Part shown: one piece after another, positions 43,430-55,800 of the stretch
Numbering within the stretch: the stretch's first letter is position 1
Layout of the letters: each line of letters opens with the position of its first letter
NCBI RefSeq assembly: GCF_037975245.1
Contig: NC_092563.1
Coordinates: 27,243,960 to 27,307,959 of the forward strand
From: Apostichopus japonicus
Taxonomy: Eukaryota > Echinodermata > Holothuroidea > Aspidochirotida > Stichopodidae
DNA length: 64,000 bases
Direction of reading: 5' to 3'
Program-made: the position numbers and the translations under genes
The notes under the pieces: generated by a model
Told to the model about the DNA's origin: nothing
Databases searched by the model: none
Seen by the model: only the letters and a program-made list of their open reading frames with translations

Positions 43430-43591
43430 ATAAAAAAAATTCATAAAAAAATTCATAAAAAAATTCATAAAAAAATTCATAAAAAAATTCATAAAAAATT
43501 CATAAAAAAATTCATAAAAATATTAATAACAATATTAATATTAATATAATCCCTTAACAATAGATTGTCCTAAACCATCGTTACCACTACT
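43430..43591 (-). repeat. Polinton right terminal inverted repeat
   Basis: Reverse complement of the left end: the AGTAGTGGTAACGATGG terminus, an ATTAAT-rich stretch, then about eight tandem ATTCATAAAAAA units. The tandem part has more units than the left end. Confidence 0.88.
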
Positions 43592-43597
43592 GACATC
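43592..43597. repeat. Polinton target site duplication, right copy
   Basis: GACATC, identical to 15899-15904, immediately outside the terminal inverted repeat. Confidence 0.92.
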
Positions 43598-44846
43598 CCC
43601 GACATGAGTGTATATAAGAAACATTTTCTTTTTCATGGATGGTGGGGGGGGGGGGTGCCTATACAAGCCTAAAAGTACAGGTTTATCATATTCTTTGTTA
43701 TCTTTTATACTTTTTTGTGAGACAAATTGCAGTCTCACCCGACACAGCGACATTTCCCCCCCTACGTGTCGTTTAACAATGTATGTTTTTCTGGGGGTAG
43801 CTGAGTACTGTGCTAAAATAATAAATACCGTAACTAAATTGGAGTTAAAAATAAACTGTCCTTGTTTTCCCCGTCAAAGTGATGTTACCATCTTTTCTTC
43901 TTCTAATTTACCAAATTTTTTGGGGAAGTGTAAATTTCTAAACGTGAGATTATAAAATAAAGAATGTTTAGATGCAACTTGCAAGGCCTCAGAAGTGCTA
44001 CGCGCCAACTGATGGTGGCGCTCCGCTTAGATAGTGTCATGGGAAATTTTGGGCAAAAATGTTTCTGCCCCCCCCCCCAACCGAAATGGTCCCGTACACC
44101 TATGGACATAGACACACAGAACAAGTTGGCGTCGATGTTGCTGAATGGAGAATTTCACCCACATCTCGTGAGTTGGTTCCCTGAGCTCTCCAACAATCTT
44201 AAGCTTAGTCTTCCTTTATTTCGAGGCCAGTTCCACTCGTCGTCGGTTGAAGGGTATATAGAGAAATATTCTAGTCGATGAATCCAGCGGTATGGGCTAT
44301 GTTTGGTGAAGGCGAAGGAAGCTATCCGCCGCGACTGCATGTGAGTTTCTCGACTTGCCGTCCTGGGAGTCATACCACAAATGGTGCATTTCCTCATACG
44401 CCATTATTAATAATTTAAATAACTAACTAGGCACAGCCCAGATCCGAGTTCGTATATTAAGCTTAGCGCAAATTTGGCCAAAAGTCGTCATACGCCAGCA
44501 TGTTACACCACAAATGACTTTTAATACCACCCGTGACACACTACCAACGGGACTGTGTCAGTTTAAATGTTTTGCTAGGTCTACGAGAATACATTTCTAT
44601 GAAATTTGAAACAAGGATGGCAAGACGAACCACTCTTATTACGCTTTCAGGACCTCACACATGCGCATGTATCGTCAGACTTAGAATAGGTCCCATGTGA
44701 GTCGTGGCTAAAGTGATGAAGGCATTAATATAAATCAGTGGTTGTTCGTTGGGGTCCTCACGCAAGTTACCTCGGTTGCTAGGTGGATTTGCATCTGGTA
44801 ATCGGGTGAACTCTGGTCGGAGCGTACAATGTAACCACCGTGTACC
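43598..44846. other. Non-coding flank with MITE fragment
   Basis: Unique DNA right of the Polinton. About 43990-44100 carries a fragment of a hAT-like MITE (CGCGCCAACTGATGGTGGCG..., then poly-C). No coding potential seen in the rest. Confidence 0.45.
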
Positions 44847-45784
44847 CAGGGACGTAGCTAAGACCTGATGATTGGGGGTGGGTGTAGTGGCTGAAAATCC
44901 AACTGGTTGGGTTTTGAAGCCAGAAAATTCCGACCGCTGCTCTGTACTCCCGCCCCCCCCCCCCCACCAACCTCGCGATACTCGTCAACGATAAGGTCAG
45001 AGTCAGTCAGATACCCAATCTTTCGCGACTGTCCTTTGGTTCCGAACTTTTTTTCGATACATTTGTACCCACTGGCACTCATTTCACAAACTTATTATCC
45101 CCCACCCCCTCCCCAACCAAATATTTTTGTGAAAATTCGGGCAAAATGCTGATAACTTTTCGGGCACCTACTGAAAGAAAGATAATTTGCAATGTGTTTT
45201 TCAGTGGTTAAATTGATATTATTATTACCATTAATATTGTAACGACTTCCCTAATATTTCTAACCAATATGGTAATAAGACGGAAAGGGATTGTATGTTA
45301 TCTGCATGCGATGTAAAAGCCGATGCATGTCTACATGATATGCACATTAACATGTGGAACGCGCGCGTAGAGCGCGAAAAATTTTGGTTATATTTTTCGG
45401 GCAAGTCGTTACAACCACCACCCCCCCCCCTCCCCCTCCTAAATCAAATTTGGCTCCTACGCCTATGACGGTAGTTCTATAAGGCATTTTTTTTTGGAAT
45501 ATTCAAAATCATTCGAAGTTTTGTACAGTGGAGTATAAGAATCGCGAGATACAATTTTTCTAAGTGGCAAGGAAAACGTGGTAAGAATGACAGATTAAAG
45601 GTCAATTTTGACCGAAATTATTCAATTTTTAGGTCATGCACAATCACAGGAATGATTGCATAGGCTTAGATAAACTAGAGTACGACAGTCGGAAATTCCG
45701 ACTGTCGCACTCCAATTTTACAACTCTCGTCAGTTTTACCAAGTTTGGGGTGAGACACCCCCCCCCCCTATAGCGACGTCCCAG
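44847..45784. mobile_element. hAT-like MITE (938 bp)
   Basis: Ends CAGGGACGTAGC and GCGACGTCCCAG; the last base pair differs from perfect inversion. CGTGTACC (44839-44846 and 45785-45792) is an 8-bp target duplication. Inside, about 45080-45470 resembles the MITE at 52735-57735, so the element is itself composite. A near-perfect hairpin (GACAGTCGG / CCGACTGTC) lies at about 45683-45707. Confidence 0.82.
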
Positions 45785-45792
45785 CGTGTACC

Positions 45793-47789
45793 CAGTGTTC
45801 TCACTGTGGAGTAAACTCCGGTATCACTCAACAAGGTAACATGGGATGCGCTGCCACGGAATATGCTCCCTATATAATTTCCCCAATGTGGGGGGAACGT
45901 GTCCCCCCCCCCCTGGATTGACGCCCCTGGTCCGGGGACATTTTGGGACATCGTTCCTATAGGCCTATATCTGAGGCCCTGGGGTCATTCCTTGACCGAT
46001 TTGGTGCAATAAAATGTGCCCATTTCGAAGTGAATTTATTCACAGATTGTTAGTTGTCATGGGTTCGAACAAATGAGGGGTATTCTATCCTGAAACATAA
46101 GGAAAAATGGGAACCAGATGGGTTTCCAGTTCGCCGCATCATTTGTCAACTTGCACTAGTTCTAATGTTCAAGTCAATTGGAATCACTAATAAAAGAAAA
46201 AATCGTGAACTTTATTGCAGATTTCCTGAGTGACGAATTAATATAATTTTCTCCCGAAATCACGCAACCAGATAGCTGCTATCCAGCCTGGCAAGTGCCA
46301 TTTCCAGCGATCTGGCAGGTACTGAAATCTGAAATTTTCTTGGTACGTATGTAAGTATTTATAAATGGTCAATTAGCTCTTAGCTAACACATCATTCATT
46401 CATGTGTTTTTACCTTTGCTATGATGGGTGTGGGTGGTGCACATTCAGTAACCTTGTGCGTGGCAGTCTTACTTAACCGAGAGCATCTTTAGTGCAAACC
46501 TGTGGGGTGTTGGTGGTTTTTGCAGTGAAACGTAGACAAACCATTGAGTGCGGGTTTGGGCTTTGAACAAAACATCAAAATGGAAAGGTTGTGGGAATTT
46601 CATCTATACCATCGTTCTTACACTCATGACAATTGCTAGTCGCAAACAGAGCATTATTGAAATTCAACGTATTTGAGGCAATAGCTTTCTCAGTGAAAGA
46701 AATGATGAAAGGCTGACGTCATGGTCGAAACATGTCTTCAAATGGGGATTTAGGCTCTAGTACATGTGAGCCCTAAAAAGTGTTTTCCATTCATCTTAAT
46801 TATTTTAGCATATGAAATTCAATGCATAAAGTTATGAACAGTTGTTGATTTTCTAATTTGTTTGTAACTTTCTGAAATACAACGAAATATATTTTACTGC
46901 TTCCTAACTATTTGCTTATTTTACTACATTTTACTAATTCAATGCAAAGTATACTACATAAAATGCCTCGACGATGGAAAAAAGTTGCCGACAACTGCTG
47001 AAGTACAGTGGTTTGGCGCATTCAGTGTTTCATGTGGTCGAGGCACGTTGCAGCATTTGTTGAATGATATAGTGAACCATGATAACCTGAATACATCCAT
47101 TAAGAAAAGTGAATGGTGATGTGGGGAGGAGGGGGGGGGGGGTTGAGGGTATCAGGTACACCAATGGGTAACTTACTGTATAGCCTTTGTATGTTTTGTC
47201 GTCGTCGTCGTCGTCGTCATTGTTATTGTGATTATTATCATCATTATCATTGTCAGTAACGTTATCATTTTCATGATCGTTATCATTATCACTGTCATTA
47301 TAGTCGTCCTTGGCGTCTTGTTGTCATTGTCTTTATCGTCGTCGTCGTCGTCGTCGTCGTTAAAATCAAGTCTTCTGAAGGGTGTAGTGCTGTAGGCAAC
47401 TGAGATCGTATACTCATTTTACAGTACACTTTCAATCAAGTTTATTTCAAGCTCGTTATCACATTTTTGTTTCTCTTACTATATATTTATACTATTTCTA
47501 CCTTGCCATGTGTATTTTTACATTTATACTATATTTTTGGTTTAAAATAAAAAACAAAACAATAAAAGTCTGAGTCATTGTATTTCAATTGCTATAGTTC
47601 TCTGGGGTATTATATCCAGAAACAGACCTCTTTTGGATTCCTATGCGATGGTGATGTTGTGTGGATGTGTGTGGATGTGACACTTCCTTGTAAACACAAT
47701 ATCTCGATATTTGAGCTTGGCTTAAACTCATACTTTACATGTGGGTAACACATATTGAGTAGATTTCTATTGTGTTTAGTGGAAGTCAA
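45793..47789. other. Non-coding region
   Basis: No gene recognised on either strand over about 2 kb. It contains short MITE debris near 46270-46340 (CCATTTCCAGCGATCTGG), a G-run near 47130, and a GTC/ATC-rich microsatellite. Confidence 0.45.
47198..47362. repeat. GTC/ATT-rich trinucleotide microsatellite
   Basis: GTC repeats at about 47200-47220 and 47337-47360, with imperfect CATTATCATT-type triplets between them. Confidence 0.85.
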
Positions 47790-47814
47790 AGTACGCCATG
47801 TGAGGTCACCAGAG

Positions 47815-48415
47815 GTCAAACTGAAACCTACTGGAAAATGATAGGTACCACTTCATATGTAAGGGATGGGCATTTCCAGTAATTTATATTGATGGGCCAC
47901 CACTGCCAGAGTCCGCCCCCCCCCCTTTATTAACCTAGGTCAGCTTATGGTGTAACCAATTGAAAACTATACTGGAAAATGATAGGTAGGACTTTAGATT
48001 TAAGGAGAGCCATTTCCAGTAATTTCCACTGGTGGGGTACCCCTGTTCGTTGACCCAACATCTCCAGTAGGTTTCAAGTGGTTACCCCATGAGCTGACCT
48101 AGGCCATCCATGAAGGGGTCAATTATTTGATGACTGGCGAAGCTACCCCACCACCAATAATCACTGACGATGACCATGTGTTCCTCCAGGGGCCACACCT
48201 GACACATTGTACTTACTTTTATGGGGTTACCAATGAAAGCTGATCTAGGGTAGCTTTTATAGGTGAATTTAAAATTGCCCTCCCAGCCACACCCACCACA
48301 CCAAGTTTGCCAGTCGTCTGGTTCCGTATACAGGAATGCACTGTGAACATTGTGATGTACGAGGCATTTGGTTACCTTCCTAGCTAATCAAACCCTTTGG
48401 GCTCCTGCTCTATTA
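47815..48415. repeat. Solo diverged arm of the foldback family
   Basis: Carries the same words as the foldback inside both CACTA-like copies (GAAACCTACTGGAAAATG, GGTGGGGTACCCCTG, GGAATGCACTGTGAACATTG) but only one set, with more substitutions. It shows the foldback family exists independently of the CACTA-like element. Confidence 0.75.
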
Positions 48416-49542
48416 GTAGCATGAACACAGTAACATATGGGTTTTCTCTCCTGACCAACGCAGTAAGTACAAGGCACCTCTCTTTCTTAGTTGACAAAAA
48501 GCCATCCATCATAGCTATAGCATATGAGAAAGAGCATTAACTTCTAGAAATAAGTAAACCCCATTGAATTCAATATTACATACTCATAGTTTCGGGGACA
48601 ATGCCTTTGTGTACTAATACCCTGTAATACCCAGCTATGACACCTTGAAGCAGGAGTCATAACCAAGGAAAAACATCAGAAATGATCTCAGAGCATTTGA
48701 ATGACTTGTGAATGTTCCTAGGACTCCCCTGTTTTGATTAAATTTCAGGAATATCCAGACCCGTATGGCTGTTAATGATGGAATCCATGATTACCCATGC
48801 GATAACCAAACTGGTTGTTTCAGTCGAATGGACACTTATACCCAATATTCCAGACAGCAACATTTGTGCCTGTGGGGTAAGCAATTTGACGAAGGTGGGG
48901 TTGGGGGATGGGATATGATGCCCTTATTTTAAATTGATATTACCCACAGTGGTTTCATGGGTATTGCACGTTCTATAATTAACCTATCAATTTCATGAAA
49001 CGAATTTGAAGAAAACAAAGACCAAGGTGAAAAGACAAACAGATTTGGTGAAATCCGCCCAGGTCATTTGCATATTGAAATAGTGTGATGAATAGTTTAT
49101 TTATTAAGTTGACATAATAAGCAACTGGTGGCATGAACAGTATAGTGTCATGGTATCACTTACCTGCAGTTGCTGCATGTGTAATTTGACTGATAATGAA
49201 TGCTGGATGCTTGGTATCACAATCACTTGTAATGTTACCATATGCTTAATACATTGATAAGAAATGTACATCTTAAACAGTATGAGCTTATGACATCCCG
49301 CTCCCTCCCTTGCCTCCTCCCCTGCCCCCTCCTCCCTTCCCCCTCCCCCAAATAATCCTCACCTGGGTGAGAGGTGTTGAGTAATGCTTTTCAATGTGCA
49401 GGTTAGTTAATTCCTATATTAAAGTAAAGTAAATCTATGAAAACGTTTCTCTTATTGTCAATGTTATCACTAGTAGACGTGAAATGTAGGGCTTTCAGAG
49501 CTGTGGAAAGAAAAGTGGTGAGATATTAACAAATGTTGCAGT
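48416..49542. other. Non-coding region
   Basis: No gene or repeat recognised, except a pyrimidine-rich CTCCC/CCTCC stretch at about 49300-49350. Confidence 0.4.
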
Positions 49543-49886
49543 CAGGGACGTCGCTAGAGGGGGGGGGGGTGGGGATGTCTCACCCACAAACTTGGTAAAA
49601 CTAACGATAGTTGGAAAATTGGAGTTCGACAGTCGGAATTCCCGACTGTCGCACTCTAATTTATCTAGGCATATTCATATATTCCTGTGATTGTGAATGA
49701 CCTAAAATTGGAATTGTCATGACACTGACCGTATCGTTGACGAGTAGCGGGGGGGGGGGGGGGTTAGGGGAGGGGTATACAAGGCAGCAGTCGGAACTTT
49801 CTGGCTTCAAAACCCATCTTGGTGGATTTTCAGCCAATACACACACCCCCCCCCCCCTTAATCATCAGGTCTTAGCAACGTCCCTT
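49543..49886. mobile_element. hAT-like MITE (344 bp)
   Basis: Starts CAGGGACGTCGCTA and ends with the inverse TAGCAACGTCCCT. Flanking octamers GTTGCAGT and GTTGTAGT match at 7 of 8 positions. It shares its ends and the GACAGTCGG hairpin (about 49627-49651) with the MITE at 44847-45784, of which it is a shorter relative. Confidence 0.78.
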
Positions 49887-50404
49887 GTTGTAGTTAAGCG
49901 TTTGTGCGTTTGTTTTTAGAACTTGTTTAGTTTGTGTTCTATTTTTTCATGAGCAGCACATGATTAGAGTATCAATGTAAAGCCTTGCCGCGGGCGTTCT
50001 CTGGGCAGGACAGCAAATAGATACGGGAAAATAGCTGTATGCACTAGGCTGTATATACTATACTCGCTTCTAATCGCTCTAATCGCTTCCCGATGAGTTA
50101 TGAAACTTAATTCGCCCGTAGTACCAAGGCCTTCACAAAATCCGGCAACACACCACTTCATCGATAACAAGTGATCTGGTATATTAGTGACGTCTAGAGG
50201 TCGTGCACTGACCTACATGGAATGTGACCACTTCCGACTTTGCAATTTCCCAAAATCAGGCCCCGAAAACGAAGAAATTCCAAGGGCACTGCACTGTATG
50301 GATATCTAGCGATAACTAGAAATGAAAATCCCAAGATCTTCCCTAAACTGAAGGCAGATAGAGAATCGAAGCCTTCAGTGTGTAATGAACTTGTATTGTA
50401 GCCG
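49887..50404. other. Non-coding region, possibly interior of the following MITE-like repeat
   Basis: No gene seen. Part of it may belong to the repeat whose right end is at 50709; the left boundary could not be fixed. Confidence 0.35.
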
Positions 50405-50709
50405 CGACGATTCACCTACAAAAAGCAATGATCTACAGGAGATGCGATCAGGTCGAACATGATGTGTGACTGATGACAATCTTCAAAAAGGTTATGGATG
50501 GAAAAAAAAAAAACTACTGGGGAATTCTTGGTTCTCATGCAAAAGTGTACATCTGGTTGGTCAATTCAAGCCCGGGAAAAGCCATTTCCAGTGATCTGGG
50601 GGGTATCAAAACCAGACTTTTTGGGTACGCTGCGCGCCAACCAATAGTGGCGCTCCGCTTAGATAGTAATTCGCGCCCTCCGGGTAAGAAATTCCTAGAT
50701 ACGCCCCTG
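50405..50709 (-). repeat. hAT-like terminal segment, right end
   Basis: Ends in GATACGCCCCTG at 50709, the inverse of the CAGGGGCGTATCC start at 52046. About 290 bp of inner sequence is shared with 52046-52345 in opposite orientation, including the GCGCCA...TATCTAAGCG-type subterminal word. The full element and its target duplication were not resolved. Confidence 0.7.
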
Positions 50710-51222
50710 TACATATCTTGATATTTACTAGAACCTATTAGCTTTGTACAGTTCTAATGTGCAGTCTTTCTACCTTTTGCAGTACAACTCTATCTTTGTT
50801 GTTGACACTCTCCACTTTGGAGAAGGTTTCTGTGTTTACCTGTTCAGTAGTAACAATAAAAACAAACCAACTAGCTCGTTACAATATATAATAAGCTTTA
50901 CGTCTTTGCTCATGTTACATACTAGAGGAGCAATATATGCAATAAACACTCACATGTCTTCCATGACAACCCCAACTTATCAGAAAGAGACCTGTAGAGT
51001 AGTTGGGCTCTCATGCAATTTTCCTCAACCCTTACAATTGTCTGAGGTATGAAAAATTCTTTCATATAAATGTCAACTTGCTAATAAAAAATAAAGATAA
51101 CTACAAGATTAAAGGTCCAAGCACCAACACACTACTCAATGGCACTCATGTTAGAAACAAGTACGTTATCGTTCACTACCACATATTTTATTCAACTTAT
51201 TATGTTATTATAAATATTCTAG

Positions 51223-51418
51223 CAGTTTCCAACAAAGGTGTTCTTGAAAAAAATATTATCTCTTTTTGTTTGTTTTGCACTTGCTTCATATTCAGCCCCA
51301 GTAGCTAATAAGTGTGATACTGGGTTTGCCACTCCTCTATTTGAATGCAGCCTTTCAAATGGTAGAGGTCAAAGAACATTTGAGACCTGTCACAAGACTT
51401 GCCTAACTGTTAAACCAG
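51223..51418 (+). CDS. Candidate exon of an unrecognised host gene
   Basis: Bounded by TATTCTAG at the left (acceptor-like) and a strong donor CAG|GTAAGG at 51418. The open frame has a hydrophobic stretch (ILSLFVCFALASYSAPV), resembling a signal peptide or membrane segment, followed by six cysteines. There is no in-frame ATG, so it would be an internal exon. It ends in phase 1 and continues in frame into 51854. I do not recognise the family; it could be chance. Confidence 0.35.
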
Positions 51419-51853
51419 GTAAGGTGGATTTTTCACATGTTTGCTATCTCACATTTATTTCAAGAATTTTCTATTTCACATTTTATAGATTGTGTAAAAA
51501 AAGGCTGTACTTATTCATTGAACTTGCATGGTAATAAGTTTCATAAAAGTTTCAACGATAGCTTCATTCATTGATATTGAATTTTTTTTCTGTAAAAAGG
51601 ACATGCTGTAGTGTGCAATGATTCTGTTAAAGTATCAACTACTGCACCATTGGTGCTCTTGTCATAGTAATGATTATGCACATTTTATCCATTTCTTCAG
51701 AGCTTTAACCTCTATATTTAGCTTTCCAAAATGTTCAAACAAACTTTCAAACGGTGTAACTAAGATTGAAATAAACATGTTAATCAATTTACCTTTTAAT
51801 TCATTTGTTTGTATTATTTGTCTATACATTTTAATTATTTGTATGTATTTTAG

Positions 51854-52045
51854 ATCCTCCTGCCAGCAGGAACTCGCGAGGAAGCCTCATTGGCTTATCA
51901 AAGCCGCAAGCTGACCGAAGCCAGTCTCTTACATTCATATTGAACGTCCATGAATTGTCAATTGTCAACAACTCTGTTACTGGACGACAATCCGGTTATA
52001 TAGTTTGGACGAAAGGAAGAAAATTTCTACTTAGCAATTACTTGG
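51854..52045 (+). CDS. Candidate second exon, cut off by a MITE
   Basis: The acceptor GTATGTATTTTAG precedes 51854. The frame that follows from the previous candidate exon stays open for 64 codons up to the start of the hAT-like repeat at 52046. Composition is Ser/Asn/Arg-rich with a hydrophobic segment (SLTFILNVHELSIV). No domain recognised. The repeat insertion would have broken the exon, so the gene may be dead if it was ever real. Confidence 0.33.
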
Positions 52046-52345
52046 CAGGGGCGTATCCAGGATTTTCTAACCCGGGGGCGCGAATTACTATCTAAGCGGA
52101 GCGCCACCATCGGTTGGCGCGGAGCGTACAAGAAAATGTCTGGTTTTGATACCCCCTCATGCAGATAACCGGAAATGGCACTTCTCGGGCTTGAAAATGA
52201 CCAACCAGATGTACACTTTTGACTGAGAACCAAGTATTTCCCAATAGTTTTTTTTCCATCCATAACCTTTTTGAAGATTGTCACCAGTCACACATCATGT
52301 TCGACCTGATCGCATGTCCTGTGGATAATTGCTTTTGTAGGTGAT
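52046..52345 (+). repeat. hAT-like terminal segment, left end
   Basis: Starts CAGGGGCGTATCCAGG at 52046 and shares about 290 bp with 50405-50709 in inverse orientation. The other end is not resolved. 52346-52734 shows no gene. Confidence 0.7.
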
Positions 52346-52872
52346 TCTACGTCGCGGCCCACAATACCCGACAGCCCCACTTTTGAAGGTTTTAAGCCCA
52401 TATTTTGTTCAGATTTTGAAAATTCACATTTCTCGTGAATAAACTATCTTTAAGGAATACCCATAATGTTGCACAAAATTTCATCTTTGGACAACCAATA
52501 TAGAAAAATCTCATTCAACCCCTAACAGACAGGTCAAAATTGCACGAGTAGAGGGAAGTATGATGAAGAATGTTGTTCAGGAAATTTTCGAAACTTCAGA
52601 CACAGTTAATTTATTGGTGTAGAAATATTAAGACCTCTTAAAACGGCTATTATAAACCTTCGTTGAAGGAAATGAAAATTACCAGATATTTACGATATCA
52701 GATGTCAGATATTTCGAAACCGAACACTACATACATAGTCGTAGGAGGCGGGGAGGTTGCAGCACCCTCCCCCCCCCCCCCCCAACCAGATATTTTTTTC
52801 TGAAAATTCGGGCAATATGCTGAGAATTTTTTTGGGGCACCTACTGAAAGAAAAATAAATTGCAATGATGTA

Positions 52873-55800
52873 CACTGAAAAAATAAACTAGTCAATATTG
52901 CCACGGACTAACGTTAAATTAGTTTGTAACGTTAGTCAATGCACACGAACTAGCAAAAATCTTCGTTTCATCGCTGCTTCTTAGTCAGTTTACACTGACT
53001 AAGGAAAATATAATCGCAGCTTAGTCGATGGCGACGGACTAAGGTATTTTAACCCATGGACTAAGAACGATACGGACACCCGATTTACGCCATAATCGTA
53101 GCTTAGTCGGTCGGTCGACGGACTAATGTATTTTAACCCAAGTCGATTCACTTCAATTTGGAAACCGAGAGGCAACGGCAGCTTGCTGGACTTGGCATAG
53201 TTTCATACGATCACTCTAAGCAACTTTCAACCGTAAATCACCCAAGAAGGTCTTTAGAAGAATGGAGGTATTAACTGCCATCATCGGCCTACCTGTTATT
53301 CCTTTAACTTGAAGGTAAAATTAAAGTTAATTGTTAGGCCACTGGCACTAGTACTCATGTATTATGGTTAGTGTAACGCTACCGTTGTCACGCTGGCTTT
53401 TCGCAATACACAAGTGCAATGACAGTGAGTAGCCTATAGGCTTCTACTGGGTACTGCAGTGCATTCTCAACACTAAAGTGTGCATTCTAAACACCAATTA
53501 AAAATGTGTTATGTGTGTATTGGGCTAGACTGAACAGTGGCACATAATCTTCTAATTTATTCCCAAACAAATGCTGGAACTATAAGTCTCAATAGTTTAT
53601 TTGAAGTCTACACTCATTTGGTAAAGATTTCCTGTAATATCCCATGTGAATCTAAATGGGTAGGCTTTGTGATATTGAATAAGCAAGGCTAGACCTTCAA
53701 ACGTACAGTCACAGTAGGCTGAACAAATTATGTTGGCCAGTCAACGGTATTATATGTTGCGAGCAGTCAGGATGCACGCTTCAGTTCTATTTAACCTTTT
53801 CATTTATCATTTTTTAGTATTTAATTTCCGGTCACGCTCATGAAACAATTGCGACATTCCTTCACGGTCGACTTGTTTACTGTAAGAAGTATTAACCGTT
53901 TTTTCTCAGGAAAGCTTGATAGTCTGAAGTTATTATAACATGTGCTTTTAGTATACTGCCAAAAGAGTAAGTTGTTGTATTTGTATTGATATTTTATGTA
54001 GAAGTAACGGAAAATTTAGTATGTTTAGTTTGGTCTATAATTGCACGTTTTTTTTCTGTCCAATGTAGTGCAGGGTTCACTTGCGCGAATTCAAATTATT
54101 CTGTTTATGTATATGTATATGCATCGATTCGTAGATTATGATGTTTTTTGACATTTATTTGTAATTCAAGCATATCTGTTTAGTAGCAAAGTTTAAAGGT
54201 TAAGATTAATTAGTTTTCTCTTTTTGATCCTAGATTGAATGAAACTCATTGACGTAAATAATAGATCAGATGATACAGTTTAACGCAGTTGCTAAAACTC
54301 TGGGTATTCTCTAGTCTTCGCCGGTCCATTATATACTTTAGTACTACTAGTAAGACTAAATCAAAACGACCGAAAGACAAACTTAGTGTAACAAAGTATT
54401 GATTCTCCTCTAGCCTAGGTCTAAACAGGCTTGTTATGTGAGCAAGCAAAATAACAACTAAAAACGATTAGGCCTATAAATAAGTTGGCTCAGTGCATTT
54501 CTGTTTCTAAAATTTTATATTTTTAAAGATCATAAAAACAAACAAAGATTTAGCCCATGTTTTATTATCTCTGTATTCTGGGCATTTGATTCTGGTTGCA
54601 ATGGTGATGACACTCTCGTTCAAATTTTCAGCTTTATACAGTCTGCTTCAAACTTTGGGATTGTTTTTTGAGACTATAGTGGAAGCAAATCTCACATAAC
54701 TTTGTGGTGACAACTTTATTTATTTATTTTTTCAAATGATGAATACTTTGCTGTTTCGTTTTTCCAGCAGGAATTGAAAAGCCAAATATCTAAGTCAAGG
54801 GTGAGGTTTCCTGTGATGTACGACACCAGTGTGGAGGCAACAACAGAAGAGGAGAACTGTGTTATATATGGCTTAAAGACATGTTTTAAGATGATATATT
54901 GGTACCCTTCGCAGAACAAAAGAGTTTATCCAAGAGTCCAAAAAGCAAAGGAACAAGTACCATAGAGAAAAAAGATGGAAGAGTGAGTTTAACTATTGTA
55001 CCCAACTGTTTAATGATATTAAAGATACTTTTCATAACCTGTTTTAAAAAAAAAACAGTCTAGTATATCATTTACGTGCAAGCTTCATAAGTTTGGTCAA
55101 ATTTTCACTGATCTGTAGAGCGGGAGTCCAGAGGGTTTGGTTAGCTGGGAAGGTAACCAATTGCCTGGTACATCACAATGTTCACAATGCATTCCTGTAT
55201 ATGAAACCTGACGACTGGCAAACCGACTGTGGTGGATGTGGCTGGGAGAGCAATTTTAAAGTCACCTAACAGCTAACCTAGATCAGTTTTCATGGTAACC
55301 ACATCAAAGTAAGAACAATGTGTCAGGTATGGCCCCAAGAGCAACAAATGGCCATCGCCAGTAATTATTGGTGGTGGGGTACCCCTGCCAGTGATCAACA
55401 ATTGACCACTCACGGCTGACCTAGGTCAGCTCATGAGGTAACCACTTGAAACCTACTGGAAAATGTTGGTTAGGACTTCAGATACAAGGGATGGGCATTG
55501 CCAGTAATTTTTATTGGTGGGGTACCCCTGCCAGTAGACCCCCAATATGCCCATCCCCTCATTGACCTAGGTGAGCTCATGATTTGACCAGTTGAAACCT
55601 ACAGGAAAATGATAGGTATCACTTCATATGTAAGGATGGGCATTTCCAGTATTTTATATTGGTGGGCCACCACTGCCAGAGTCCGCCCATCCCTTACATA
55701 TAGAATCCTGTCAATCATTTTCCAGTAGTTTTCAACTGGTTAAATCATGAGCTGACCTAGATCAATGAGGGGGGGGGGCATTTTGGGGGTCTACTGGCAG

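Larger units (their letters stand above)
15905..43591. mobile_element. Polinton/Maverick element, complete ends, with nested insertions
   Basis: The ends AGTAGTRGTAACGATGG are inverted at 15905 and 43591, and both are flanked by GACATC (15899-15904, 43592-43597), a 6-bp target duplication as expected for a retroviral-type integrase. The span is 27.7 kb. Without the hAT (8.06 kb) and the LINE (about 4.7 kb) it is about 15 kb, normal for Polintons. Plus strand: DNA polymerase B. Minus strand: capsid, packaging and core genes and the integrase, then two accessory genes near the right end. Several genes are frameshifted and the integrase is interrupted. Confidence 0.95.
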
